Numbered from the stretch's first letter, positions 52,420-59,876 are shown. The stretch: DNA of 64,000 bases from Mediterraneibacter gnavus ATCC 29149 (GCF_008121495.1 NZ_CP043051.1:2189001-2253000), one strand, 5' to 3'. Notes: generated by a model from the letters alone, not told the origin. Translations and numbers: made by a program.

Positions 52420-54920
52420 TGGACAGTATTAGAATTGCAATTTTAAGTGCAAATAACACGCCTATAGCATTTATGGATAATGCACACAAAAAGTCTATGC
52501 ACTACTGGGATGATGATCTGCATGAGTATTTGCAGGGAGCGGCGAATACCTATACTTTTACGGTAAATGCAAAGCATCCAGACGCAGAACATGTTACAGT
52601 CGGAAACAAGGTGGCATTTACTTACATGGGTAAATCTTACTACTTAAATATTGTAAATACCGATCAGACGGAGCAGACGATTTCCGCTACGGCATGGTCA
52701 CTGTCGTTTGAGCTTATTAACGAGGATGCTGGCGAATACAAAGCCGGAAGGGCAATGAGCTTTGAAGAGTACCTTGCCGTGTTTGACGCTGAGAGAACGC
52801 TTAAATTGGGACTCAATGAGGTGTCGGACAAACGGATTACCAACGAATGGACTGGCACAACGACCGTGTTAAAGAGATTATTTTCTCTGGCCAATGTTTT
52901 TTCTGCGGAGATCGAATTTGAGACAGTACTGAACAGAGACTACTCTTTAAAAGAGATTGTCCTAAATGTATATCGGAAACACTCCGATACAGACAGCGGA
53001 GTCGGAGAATACCGGAATGACATTGTACTGCGGTACGGGAAAGGAATTACCGGAATTCGAAAAACCACAGATGCCGAGAAGCTTTACACCTGCATCCAGC
53101 CGACCGGAAAGGACGGTCTGACAATCAATGGTCTTGACAAGAAAGAATACGATGAAAACGGCAATATCGAGTACTTTACAGACGGTGCGATCATCCGCGC
53201 ACCACAGGCAAGGGACCGGTTCCCATCCAACATCGTAAATAAGGCTGATGCTTATATCCTGATGCGTAAAGAGTACGATACAGACAGCAAGGACAAGCTG
53301 TACAGCATGGCATTATCTGACCTCAAGACCGCATCCGAGCCAGTAGTAACCTACGAGGTGGACGGATATTTTGACACCAACATCGGGGATACGGTAAGGA
53401 TGCAGGATCAGGAGTGGACACCAGTCCTTTATCTACAGGCAAGAGTATCAGAACAGATCAGGAGTCTTACCAATCCAAAAACTGCAAAGACGGTATTTAC
53501 AAACTACAAAGAGCTTACATCCGAAATATCCGACGATCTCATCAAAAGGATGCAGGACTTGATTTCAAAAAATAAAGTCTACACCTGTTCCATCTCTACA
53601 AACAACGGCATTATCTTTAAAAACGGCATCGGCAGCACTACACTGACTGCCTACGCTTACAACAACGGTGTGGATGTGTCTGGAAATCTGGAAATCCGGT
53701 GGAGTAAAGATGGGATAGAGTTTTATGTAGGTAGGAGCGTGACAGTAAATGCAGAGGATGTGGATACCAAGGCGGTGTACTCTTTCGTGGCAACTGAAAA
53801 TGGAATCCGGCGTGGATATTATGAGGTAACAATCACCAAGGTGGACGATGGAGCACCGGGAGATCCTGGAAAAAACGGGGATGACGGAAAGGACGGTGTA
53901 GGAATCGAGAGTGTGACCAAGTATTATCTGGCATCCGAAAAAAGCACGGGAATCACGGTATCCTCTCCGGGATGGACGGACACGAAGCAAGACATGACCG
54001 AAACCAAGAAAAACCTATGGAGCTACGACCTTATCCGGTACACCAATAGCACGGAAACCAAGACCACACCTGTGATTATCGGTGTACGTGGAGACAACGG
54101 AGAGACAGGGGATAGTGGAATTATCATATCTCCCACACCCCCGGAAAATCCAAAAGTTGGACAGCTCTGGCAGACAGCAAGTGGAGAGCCGATTAAAAGA
54201 TGGGATGGAAGTAAATGGGCGATCTATTACATTTCTGTAGAAAATCTGAATGTAGAGACGCTAAGTGCGATTGCCGCAAACCTCGGAACTGTAACCGCTG
54301 GACTTATAAAGAGTCTGGACGGACACTTTTTTATCCAGGTAAATACCGGAGAGATCTACTCCGAAGATGAAAACGGGATAAACAGCTCTGCGATAAGCAA
54401 GGGCGTATTTGTAGCGAATGGGATGGACAGCGGCAGACACACAAGCTTGTCTATATTCCCAACGCAGATTGCGCAGTATTTTGACGGAGCCACCATTTCA
54501 AACCTTGTTAATTTTAAACGGGACGGTATATTTGTTAAAAACTCCGGATCATACGAAATGAACATATCTAAAGCAACAAATTATGACTCCGGAAAGATAA
54601 AAGGACCATTCGCCAGCACAAACCCATCCAACTATATACAGGCGGAGCTAAAAAGGAGAGGGTGCGTGGTTACATGTAAAATCACGGCACTTATACAATT
54701 TCCAAACACAGGATCGCACGGACCGTTCGACGAATTAAAGATCCCTGTAGGATATCGACCAGTCGTAGACATAGTAGAGACGTACAGCGAATTGGTTGGT
54801 ACGTCAGTTATCGGGACTGGCAGGTATTACATTACAAAAGACGGAGGAATATCCATTGTAACTGGCAAGACAGACTACTGTGAGCGCATAAAGACATTTA
54901 CATGGATTACGGATGACTAA
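52419..54920 (+). CDS. Tail-associated protein / tail spike (Tal-like)
   Basis: In this 833-residue protein, residues 1-370 match the prophage tail endopeptidase-type hub (YTFTVNAKHPDAEHVTVGNKVAFTYMGKSYYLNIV, TTVLKRLFSLANVFSAEIEFE). A BIG-like domain follows, then a short collagen-like GAPGDPGKNGDDGKDG and a C-terminal receptor-binding region (FPNTGSHGPFDELKIPVGYRPV). No separate endopeptidase catalytic motif is visible. It is the main adsorption protein. Confidence 0.88.
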   Translation: MDSIRIAILSANNTPIAFMDNAHKKSMHYWDDDLHEYLQGAANTYTFTVNAKHPDAEHVTVGNKVAFTYMGKSYYLNIVNTDQTEQTISATAWSLSFELINEDAGEYKAGRAMSFEEYLAVFDAERTLKLGLNEVSDKRITNEWTGTTTVLKRLFSLANVFSAEIEFETVLNRDYSLKEIVLNVYRKHSDTDSGVGEYRNDIVLRYGKGITGIRKTTDAEKLYTCIQPTGKDGLTINGLDKKEYDENGNIEYFTDGAIIRAPQARDRFPSNIVNKADAYILMRKEYDTDSKDKLYSMALSDLKTASEPVVTYEVDGYFDTNIGDTVRMQDQEWTPVLYLQARVSEQIRSLTNPKTAKTVFTNYKELTSEISDDLIKRMQDLISKNKVYTCSISTNNGIIFKNGIGSTTLTAYAYNNGVDVSGNLEIRWSKDGIEFYVGRSVTVNAEDVDTKAVYSFVATENGIRRGYYEVTITKVDDGAPGDPGKNGDDGKDGVGIESVTKYYLASEKSTGITVSSPGWTDTKQDMTETKKNLWSYDLIRYTNSTETKTTPVIIGVRGDNGETGDSGIIISPTPPENPKVGQLWQTASGEPIKRWDGSKWAIYYISVENLNVETLSAIAANLGTVTAGLIKSLDGHFFIQVNTGEIYSEDENGINSSAISKGVFVANGMDSGRHTSLSIFPTQIAQYFDGATISNLVNFKRDGIFVKNSGSYEMNISKATNYDSGKIKGPFASTNPSNYIQAELKRRGCVVTCKITALIQFPNTGSHGPFDELKIPVGYRPVVDIVETYSELVGTSVIGTGRYYITKDGGISIVTGKTDYCERIKTFTWITDD

Positions 54921-54944
54921 AGGAGCGGATATGGAGATCAGAGC

Positions 54945-54967
54945 AAGACCGTGTTGGTCTTATTTTT
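54945..54967 (+). terminator. Terminator between tail and lysis genes
   Basis: AAGACC and GGTCTT flank GTGTT, followed by ATTTTTAT. A 21-codon reading with an AGGAG site (54931-54996) spans this hairpin and ends on the next start, which would allow translation-dependent control of lysis genes. Confidence 0.65.
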
Positions 54968-54992
54968 ATACTTTAAAAACCGGAGGGAAAAC

Positions 54993-55274
54993 ATGACAGA
55001 AAATGAAGTAGAAGTGAAACTTGCAGAGCACGGAAAAGAAATCGGCTCATTAAAGCATCGAATGAAAGAAGCAGAGGACGTTGTGAGCGTGGTACATCAA
55101 CTGGCACAAGAAATGGTAGGGCTAACCAAAGAGGTCGGCTTCATGAACCAGACGTTGGTACAACTCACCGCAAAGGTGACGCATCTTGAGCAGACACCAG
55201 CTAAGAGATGGGATGGGGTTATTACCGCTCTCATCGGAGCTATTATCGGTGCAGTAGCAGCAATGCTTTTTTAA
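54993..55274 (+). CDS. XhlA-like lysis accessory protein
   Basis: This 93-residue protein has a coiled coil (EVKLAEHGKEIGSLKHRMKEAEDVVSVVHQLAQEM) then one C-terminal membrane span (VITALIGAIIGAVAAMLF). XhlA proteins act with a holin to lyse the cell. GGAGGGAAAAC sets the start at 54993. Confidence 0.85.
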   Translation: MTENEVEVKLAEHGKEIGSLKHRMKEAEDVVSVVHQLAQEMVGLTKEVGFMNQTLVQLTAKVTHLEQTPAKRWDGVITALIGAIIGAVAAMLF

Positions 55275-55287
55275 AGGAGGTAGAACC

Positions 55288-55536
55288 ATGAAAAAAATCA
55301 ATTGGATTGTAAGAATTAAAAACAAGGCTTTCTGGGTAGCGCTGATCCCAGCAATCTTACTGTTGATACAGGCTATTGCGGCAGTGTTTGGATTTGCGAT
55401 CGATCTCGGAGACCTTGGAGACAAGTTATTGACTGTAATTAATGCGCTCTTTGCAGTTCTGGCAATCCTTGGTGTGGTGGTAGACCCAACAACACCGGGA
55501 GCAGGAGATTCAGAGAGGGCACTTACATATAAGTAG
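55288..55536 (+). CDS. Phage holin (phi LC3 type)
   Basis: This 82-residue protein has two membrane spans (FWVALIPAILLLIQAIAAVFGF and LLTVINALFAVLAILGVVVDPTTPG). The DPTTPGAGDS tail is the hallmark of phi LC3 holins. It makes the lesion that lets the amidase reach the wall. AAAGGAGG upstream. Confidence 0.95.
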   Translation: MKKINWIVRIKNKAFWVALIPAILLLIQAIAAVFGFAIDLGDLGDKLLTVINALFAVLAILGVVVDPTTPGAGDSERALTYK

Positions 55537-55544
55537 GTAATTTC

Positions 55545-55572
55545 AGAGAGCTTGGAAACAGGCTCTCTTTTA
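55545..55572 (+). terminator. Terminator after the holin
   Basis: AGAGAGC and GCTCTCT form a 7-bp stem with a TTTTATT run. It lies between holin and endolysin and probably tunes their ratio. Confidence 0.7.
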
Positions 55573-55602
55573 TTGTGCGACACGCACGGAGGAGGTGAGA
55601 CC

Positions 55603-55692
55603 ATGAGCGAACAGAACGAATTTGGAAGGGTATCCGCAGAGGAACTGGAAAAGGTATTTGAGACAGAAGAGCAGGAGGAAGAGAAAGAATGA
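55603..55692 (+). CDS. Acidic mini protein before the endolysin, 29 residues
   Basis: MSEQNEFGRVSAEELEKVFE then a Glu-rich end, with a GGAGGTGAGACC site. Its stop overlaps the amidase start (ATGA), so it may work as a translational leader for the endolysin. No function known. Confidence 0.5.
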   Translation: MSEQNEFGRVSAEELEKVFETEEQEEEKE

Positions 55693-56426
55693 GTATCTGT
55701 AGAGGAATTTCCGGCAGGAGAGGGAAGAATCCTGTCGGTATTTTTATCCACAATGGTGCAGACAGCCAGAATGCAACGGCAGAGTATTACCAGAATTATT
55801 TGCAAAATGCAAACTTGGAAAACGGATTTGCTCATTATTACGTGTGCAGTGATGGGATTTTGCAGGCAGAGGATGATTCTAACTGCGCTTGGCATTGTGG
55901 TGACTTAAACGGAAATCTCAATTTTTTGAGTATTGAGGTATGCCAGAGTATGGGTGATCTGGATGTATTTAAAGCAAACGAGGAAAAAGCATTGCAGTTG
56001 GCCGCTGAGAAGTGTAAGCAATACGGAATCGTACCAAACGAAAGCACGATCATGCTACATCAGGAGGTGTTTGCAACCGCTTGTCCGCACAGATCAGTAG
56101 AGATTCACGGCGGTGCAGCGCAGACAAAAGCCTATTTTATCAAACGAATCAAGGAATTGATGGATGGAAATCAAAACGTGGTTGAACAGGAAGGAGAAAA
56201 TGAAGAGATGAGATGTTTATTTACAGTTGAGGGAAAAGGTGCAGTATTTTATTTTGATGGATATAAAGTAATCACATTGGCGCATCCGGACGAGCTGAAA
56301 ATCGTTCAGCAGATTTACAAGGACAACAACGGAAAAGATATGCCGTGCTACAAATGGAGTCCAATCGCGCCGTGGCACGCAAGATTACTTGCGGTGCTGA
56401 ACAGAAAACCATCTACATCCATCTAA
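55689..56426 (+). CDS. Endolysin: N-acetylmuramoyl-L-alanine amidase (Amidase_2)
   Basis: This 245-residue protein has its catalytic domain at about 10-160. IFIHNGADSQNATAEYY gives the first zinc-binding His, CAWHCGD and SIEVCQSMG follow, and CPHRS holds the last His region. The C-terminal about 75 residues (FYFDGYKVITLAHPDELKIVQQIY) are a wall-binding-type domain. It cuts the glycan-peptide bond of peptidoglycan to release virions. Export depends on the holin, as no signal is present. Confidence 0.93.
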   Translation: MSICRGISGRRGKNPVGIFIHNGADSQNATAEYYQNYLQNANLENGFAHYYVCSDGILQAEDDSNCAWHCGDLNGNLNFLSIEVCQSMGDLDVFKANEEKALQLAAEKCKQYGIVPNESTIMLHQEVFATACPHRSVEIHGGAAQTKAYFIKRIKELMDGNQNVVEQEGENEEMRCLFTVEGKGAVFYFDGYKVITLAHPDELKIVQQIYKDNNGKDMPCYKWSPIAPWHARLLAVLNRKPSTSI

Positions 56427-56431
56427 TAAAA

Positions 56432-56460
56432 TCCCCTCGGAGATTAGCTCTCTGAGGGGA
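56432..56460 (+). terminator. Terminator-like hairpin after endolysin
   Basis: TCCCCTCGGAG pairs with CTCTGAGGGGA over a 6-7-nt loop. There is no T-run on the plus strand, so it may be partial. It separates the lysis genes from the following ncRNA unit. Confidence 0.6.
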
Positions 56461-56495
56461 AACTTTACAATTGTTAGATAAATTTTCTGGATGTA

Positions 56496-56524
56496 TTTAC
56501 ATATCCGGGAAAATGTGGTATTGT
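56496..56524 (+). promoter_or_regulatory. Promoter of the right-end non-coding RNA
   Basis: TTTACA (-35, 56496-56501), a 17-bp spacer and TATTGT (-10, 56519-56524) with an extended -10 TGG just before it. A start near 56531 is predicted. Confidence 0.7.
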
Positions 56525-56530
56525 AAAGAT

Positions 56531-56750
56531 GTCCAATACAGATGATGCTCTGTATTGCGGAAACTGGGCAAATCACAGTTTCACGGATTGAAATATTAGT
56601 AGTAACTTTAATGCGAGATATTAAAGTTGTCGCACCTAATGGATGCTTTGGTGTGCGGTTCTGCCAGCAATTCCGGCGGACGCGGATTGAAATATTAACA
56701 GTATATTTAAATCTAAAAGATAGGGATAAGCATTAAGCTTATCCTTTTAT
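56531..56750 (+). ncRNA. Structured phage ncRNA with two CRISPR-repeat-like units
   Basis: The unit has its own promoter and terminator and no credible protein. Hairpins in order: CAATACAGA/TCTGTATTG (56534-56557); GAAACTG/CAGTTTC (56560-56582) followed by CGGATTGAAATATTA (56584-56598); AACTTTAAT/ATTAAAGTT (56604-56628); GTCGCACC/GGTGTGCGG (56629-56658); TCTGCC/GGCGGA (56660-56680) followed by the same CGGATTGAAATATTA (56683-56697). The stems differ in sequence while the tail is kept. GTCGCACC...GTGCG and GGATTGAAAT resemble the two ends of type I-C CRISPR repeats. Function is inference. Confidence 0.6.
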
Positions 56751-56752
56751 CT
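56724..56752. terminator. Strong terminator of the ncRNA and of the right-end XRE gene
   Basis: GGATAAGC (56724-56731) pairs with GCTTATCC (56737-56744) and TTTTATCTT follows; upstream AAAAGATA lets it work on the minus strand too. Confidence 0.88.
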
Positions 56753-57190
56753 TGCATTTTTACCAGAGCTATAACAGTCATAAAAGCTATCTACAAGCTT
56801 CGCAAGCTCATCTGGTGTTAATTTATCAAACAGTGTTTCCGGGATCCATTTATAGCTTTCGTAAAAAGTACTTTCAAATTCTCCGATCTTGCTTAGCTTT
56901 TTGATTTTCTGGTATTTGTCCATCCTTAAAAGATCATGTAAGTCCATTTCTCCATCTTTTATGGCTTTCTTCGCTTCGTTTGTAAAAATATTCAAGTTCA
57001 ACTCCGACAATTCCCTAACATCGCATTCCAGTGCATCTGCCAGTGCGATTGCATTTCTAAGCATCATTTTGCTTGTATCGTACTCTCCATACTCGTACTT
57101 TTGTATCTGCCGTAGGTTGATTCCAGATTTTTCTGCCAATTCTTTTTGCGTCATATTCATAAATTTTCTGAGTTCTTTTAATTCTGCCAT
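56747..57190 (-). CDS. XRE family regulator at the right end
   Basis: This 147-residue protein has an N-terminal HTH (FMNMTQKELAEKSGINLRQIQKYEYGEYDTSKMMLRNAIALADALECDVRELSEL) and a C-terminal part (TPDELAKLVDSFYDCYSSGKNAR) of unknown job. The start at 57190 has GGAG 6 nt upstream and is preferred over longer readings. It is read away from the attR end and shares a terminator with the ncRNA. It may govern the ncRNA or the neighbouring cargo genes. Confidence 0.82.
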   Translation of the reverse strand: MAELKELRKFMNMTQKELAEKSGINLRQIQKYEYGEYDTSKMMLRNAIALADALECDVRELSELNLNIFTNEAKKAIKDGEMDLHDLLRMDKYQKIKKLSKIGEFESTFYESYKWIPETLFDKLTPDELAKLVDSFYDCYSSGKNAR

Positions 57191-57268
57191 GATTTTCTCC
57201 ATTTCTCCCCGTAGCCGATAGGTCAGCATATACATCACTTGCGTCTTGCTACAATGTCTTTCTTGTAA

Positions 57269-57694
57269 TTATTTTCCGTAAACTTCACTTAAAATTCTTT
57301 TACACATTGTATTGCGTTCGTGTTTAAGATCAAACATAAGTCTCTGGTAGTATTTCATGTAAGCTGTTTCATTGTTCCACTTCAGCAGATCAATTACGAG
57401 TCCGGCATCAGATTCGGAAAGGATTCTGTTGTATTCTTCCTTGCGAGATTCCCACATGCTCACGCTTTCCGGATATTTTGCCTTGCACTCTGCGATCAGA
57501 GCATCAAACTGCTCGTTCATTTTTTTGATCAGATCGTTTGCAAAACTGATCTGTTTCTCTGTTCCTGTCATTTTTGTTCCTCCCATTTTCGCTTCTTTCC
57601 ATGCTTTCTTTAAAGCTTCGGAGATTCCGAAGGATGTTTTCTTTACCAGTTCCCATGCTCTTTTCATAATTTTTGATAAGTTGTATTTTTTCAT
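57269..57694 (-). CDS. Mobile-element accessory protein, 141 residues
   Basis: The start MKKYNLSKIMKRAWELVKKTSFGISEALKKAWKEAK is a repeated N-terminal module of proteins on Firmicutes phages and conjugative elements. The rest is helical (KQISFANDLIKKMNEQFDALIAECKAKYPES). No function is assigned. It has a consensus promoter with an inverted repeat (57724-57757), so it should be expressed in the lysogen. Confidence 0.7.
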   Translation of the reverse strand: MKKYNLSKIMKRAWELVKKTSFGISEALKKAWKEAKMGGTKMTGTEKQISFANDLIKKMNEQFDALIAECKAKYPESVSMWESRKEEYNRILSESDAGLVIDLLKWNNETAYMKYYQRLMFDLKHERNTMCKRILSEVYGK

Positions 57695-57723
57695 TTTTCG
57701 TATCTCCTTTGCTTTATCTTATG

Positions 57724-57757
57724 GCCTTATTATACGTCTTATAAGGCGTAAAGTCAA
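57724..57757 (-). promoter_or_regulatory. Promoter and inverted repeat for the right-end leftward genes
   Basis: On the minus strand: TTGACT (complement of 57752-57757), 17 bp, TATAAT (complement of 57729-57734). GCCTTAT (57724-57730) and ATAAGGC (57741-57747) form a 7-bp inverted repeat over the -10, an operator-like layout. Confidence 0.75.
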
Positions 57758-57820
57758 TAGGAAAATGAAAAGTTTTTAAAATATTTTTATGATATAATGG
57801 AATAAATGGAGGGGATAGAT

Positions 57821-58000
57821 ATGGAATATCAAATCTACGAATCTTACGATACGTTTTTACTATATCAAGAGTTTTTGGAGATACCCGGTAATACTTTTAA
57901 ATTCCGGCTGCCAGAAGGGATGATCCTGACAACCGAAATGATGCACACCTTTTTACGGGCGGCGTATATGAGTGTTGGACGGATGGAGTTGCCGTCCTGA
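57821..58000 (+). CDS. Small protein next to attR, 59 residues
   Basis: MEYQIYESYDTFLLYQEFLE is followed by a LPEGMILTTEMMHTFLRAAY helix. The GGAGGGGATAGAT site sets the start at 57821 and a TATAAT lies just upstream. Its stop is 18 bp from the attP arm. Small genes beside the attachment site can be excision factors (RDF) in serine-integrase phages. That is a hypothesis. Confidence 0.6.
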   Translation: MEYQIYESYDTFLLYQEFLEIPGNTFKFRLPEGMILTTEMMHTFLRAAYMSVGRMELPS

Positions 58001-58038
58001 GAATATTGTATCATTTGCTTTGTACTAAGTATACATCC

Positions 58039-58044
58039 CCAAAT
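58039..58044 (+). other. attR core
   Basis: CCAAAT is the copy of the attL core. Phage arm TTTGTACTAAGT (58019-58030) and ATACATCC lie on its left, host coding sequence on its right. Rejoining with 22997 onward gives a 48-bp attP with matching arms. Confidence 0.85.
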
Positions 58045-58283
58045 CCTGTGACGAGTTCCAGTTCAATGCCCTCTTGCCGGAAATAATCTTTTTCAATGGC
58101 AACATACATAGGGGCATAGAAAATTGAGTGTGCAACTTCATTTAAGGTGAGTTTTGTCAATTCCTCTTTGGAAGAATCCGGATTGCCGCCGGTCGGGGTA
58201 CTGTTGTTTGAAGAGTGGCATCCCGTAAGCAGGATCATGGATGCGGCAAGAAGAAATGTGAGAATTCTTTTTTTCATAAGCAC
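58045..58283 (-). pseudogene. 5' part of NMT1/SsuA-like substrate-binding lipoprotein, split by prophage
   Basis: The N-terminal about 79 residues hold the signal with lipobox LLTGC (Cys about residue 22) and the family opening TLNEVAHSIFYAPMYVAIEKDYFRQEGIELELVTGFG. After the att core the frame reads a few phage-coded residues and stops at 58,011, so the lysogen makes at most a 90-residue exported stub. The remaining part is at 22,198-22,992. Ligand is unknown: thiamine precursor, sulfonate or nitrate types share this opening. Confidence 0.9.
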
Positions 58284-58336
58284 TCCATAGTTTTTAAAGA
58301 TGTTACTAAAAGTATATGCCGGAAAAAAAGAAGCGT

Positions 58337-58368
58337 GAAAAAAACCGGTCTGAATGAAATCAGACCGG
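58337..58368 (-). terminator. Terminator of the zinc-ribbon membrane protein gene
   Basis: CCGGTCTGA (58345-58353) and TCAGACCGG (58360-58368) form a perfect 9-bp stem. On the minus strand it is followed by a run of T. Confidence 0.92.
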
Positions 58369-58388
58369 CATAAAATTATAATTTAAAA

Positions 58389-59531
58389 TTAGTAGTTATC
58401 GTGATCCTCTTCGAATGGATCATCATAATCATCAAAGTCTTCGTCTTCCTCAGTGTCACGTCTGGACAAGATCGTCAGGATCAGGAAGATCACTGCAAGT
58501 ACAACACATGCGATCGCACTGTATAAGAGCATCTTGTCATCACCATGTTTCAGGAAACCGATCACGCTGCATCCGATATAAAAGAGCATCGGGAGCAGGA
58601 ATGCAAAAATCGTATTGCTCTTCTGAAGAATGAGAAGAAGCAGTCCGGAGATCAGCATGCAAAGTGCCATGATGACATAGAAAGTACCAATGTTGGAATT
58701 ACTTCCGGAGGTAATGCTGTCCAGTCCGCTGATCACTCCTTTGTATGTAAAGAAACCAAACGCTACGATAGAAAGAAGTCCGAAAATCACACGGAGTACC
58801 CGGAATCTTGGAGTGATGTAATCATCCTCATATTCTTCCTCGTCTTCGATTTCTTCCGGTTCTTCTACTGGCTTCGGCGCCGGCTTGCGTTTGTGTACAG
58901 ACTTTCTGTCCGGATCAGATGCAAGCATATCCTCGTAACTTTTTTTCACTGCACGTTCACGTTTTGCACGTACTTTTTCAGAAGGAATATTACCGTAACG
59001 CTGCCCTTCTTCGGAAGGTTCCTGTTTGAATTCTTCCGGAACAGAAATCACTCTTGTTTTTGAATCTGCAGGAGCCGGGCGTTTTTTCTTAGGTACAGCA
59101 TCAGAAGCTTCGGAATCAGGACGTTTTTTCCGAGGCGCTTCTTCAGAATGATCAGAGACCGGACGTTTCTTTTTCGGTCTTTCGGAATGCTCAGAAACAG
59201 GTCTTTCGGAAGCTGGACGCTTCTTTTTCTGTACAGGCTGTTTTGGCTCGTCTGTGTGCTCAGCGATTTTCTTTTGTTCTGTTGCTTTTGTTTCTTCTGT
59301 TTTTTCTACAGGTGCTTTTGGCGCCTCCTGCTTTGGAGCTGCTTCTGTATGTTTTGCTACAGAAGCAGCCGGTTTAGGAGCCGATTTTTTTGCACGTTGT
59401 TTGTCAAGATTCCATTGTTTTTTGCAGTCTTTGCAGATTGCGTATTCGTTTAAAACCGGATTGCCATTTTCATCAACCCCTACTTGCTTTTTCTGTAAAA
59501 TGACATCCTTTCCACATTTTGGGCATTTCAT
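58389..59531 (-). CDS. Zinc-ribbon membrane protein with KKRP-repeat linker
   Basis: This 380-residue protein has an N-terminal zinc ribbon (MKCPKCGKDVILQ ... CKDCKKQW). A long Lys/Pro/Ala linker follows, with repeated KKKRP units spaced by Ser/Glu (about residues 50-160). After an acidic stretch come four membrane spans (about 245-360) and an acidic tail (EDEDFDDYDDPFEEDHDNY). The linker lies on the cytosolic side if the ribbon does. No family function is known. GGAGAGATATAA precedes the ATG. Confidence 0.8.
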   Translation of the reverse strand: MKCPKCGKDVILQKKQVGVDENGNPVLNEYAICKDCKKQWNLDKQRAKKSAPKPAASVAKHTEAAPKQEAPKAPVEKTEETKATEQKKIAEHTDEPKQPVQKKKRPASERPVSEHSERPKKKRPVSDHSEEAPRKKRPDSEASDAVPKKKRPAPADSKTRVISVPEEFKQEPSEEGQRYGNIPSEKVRAKRERAVKKSYEDMLASDPDRKSVHKRKPAPKPVEEPEEIEDEEEYEDDYITPRFRVLRVIFGLLSIVAFGFFTYKGVISGLDSITSGSNSNIGTFYVIMALCMLISGLLLLILQKSNTIFAFLLPMLFYIGCSVIGFLKHGDDKMLLYSAIACVVLAVIFLILTILSRRDTEEDEDFDDYDDPFEEDHDNY

Positions 59532-59685
59532 TATTTATATCTCTCCTTTGTATCACTTGTTGTGACTCGTTTTACCTACGATAAAGACATTATAGCATTT
59601 TGTTTGACGAAGAACAACGTTTTTTGTCAAATTATCGTGATTGGAGAGTGGGTGTGTTACTGAACAGTAACCGGGTGTGCTCCCT

Positions 59686-59876
59686 CTATGATTTTGGTTT
59701 GACGAGTGGAGTCTGATATTGATAAACATCATTGTAGGCATCAAGCTCGTCCTCGGATTCGGGCAGCGCCGGGATCAGTCCGGTGCAGTCTGTGGAGGAA
59801 GCGGCATTTTTTAAATAATCATAATGGTCAATCAGTTCTTGATTTTTTTCATTTCTTTTTGTGTTTCTTTATCCAA
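59686..59876 (-). pseudogene. Small gene with a frameshift in a 7-A run
   Basis: GAGGTGATAATT leads into TTG (59874-59876) reading MDKETQKEMKK. Within the A-run (59843-59849) the frame breaks and soon stops. Adding one A joins it to NQELIDHYDYLKNAAS ... YQTPLVKPKS, open to 59686, giving about 63 residues. It is either a recent mutation, a sequencing slip, or transcript slippage. No function known. The rest of the 59,532-59,977 gap shows a GTTACTG-AA-CAGTAAC palindrome (59656-59671) and no other gene. Confidence 0.55.

Larger units (their letters stand above)
22993..58044. mobile_element. Complete serine-integrase siphovirus prophage, about 35.05 kb
   Basis: Boundaries come from the split lipoprotein gene and the 6-bp core repeat. 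The element has integrase, immunity, antirepressor, recombination and replication, late regulator, terminase, portal, capsid, connector, tail, lysis and right-end regulatory modules, all apparently open. Head genes resemble the portal / minor capsid 2 / GP20 scaffold group of Firmicutes phages with a long non-contractile tail (tape measure, Dit, Tal; no sheath). No helicase or polymerase gene was found, so replication relies on the host after the replisome organizer. It appears inducible. Confidence 0.95.

Noticed and set aside
56542..56736. 64-codon open frame across the right-end ncRNA
   Set aside because: No ribosome site, and the repeated RIEIL text simply reflects the two copies of the DNA 15-mer. 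The hairpins and terminator fit RNA better.
56531..56750. Ordinary CRISPR array
   Set aside because: Only two imperfect units, unequal stems, a hairpin-forming spacer and no cas genes. At most a relic or a repeat mimic.
23007..58030. Inverted 12-bp arms as the integration repeat itself
   Set aside because: The arms lie inside the phage on both sides and are inverted, so they are integrase-binding arms. The shared direct repeat is only CCAAAT.
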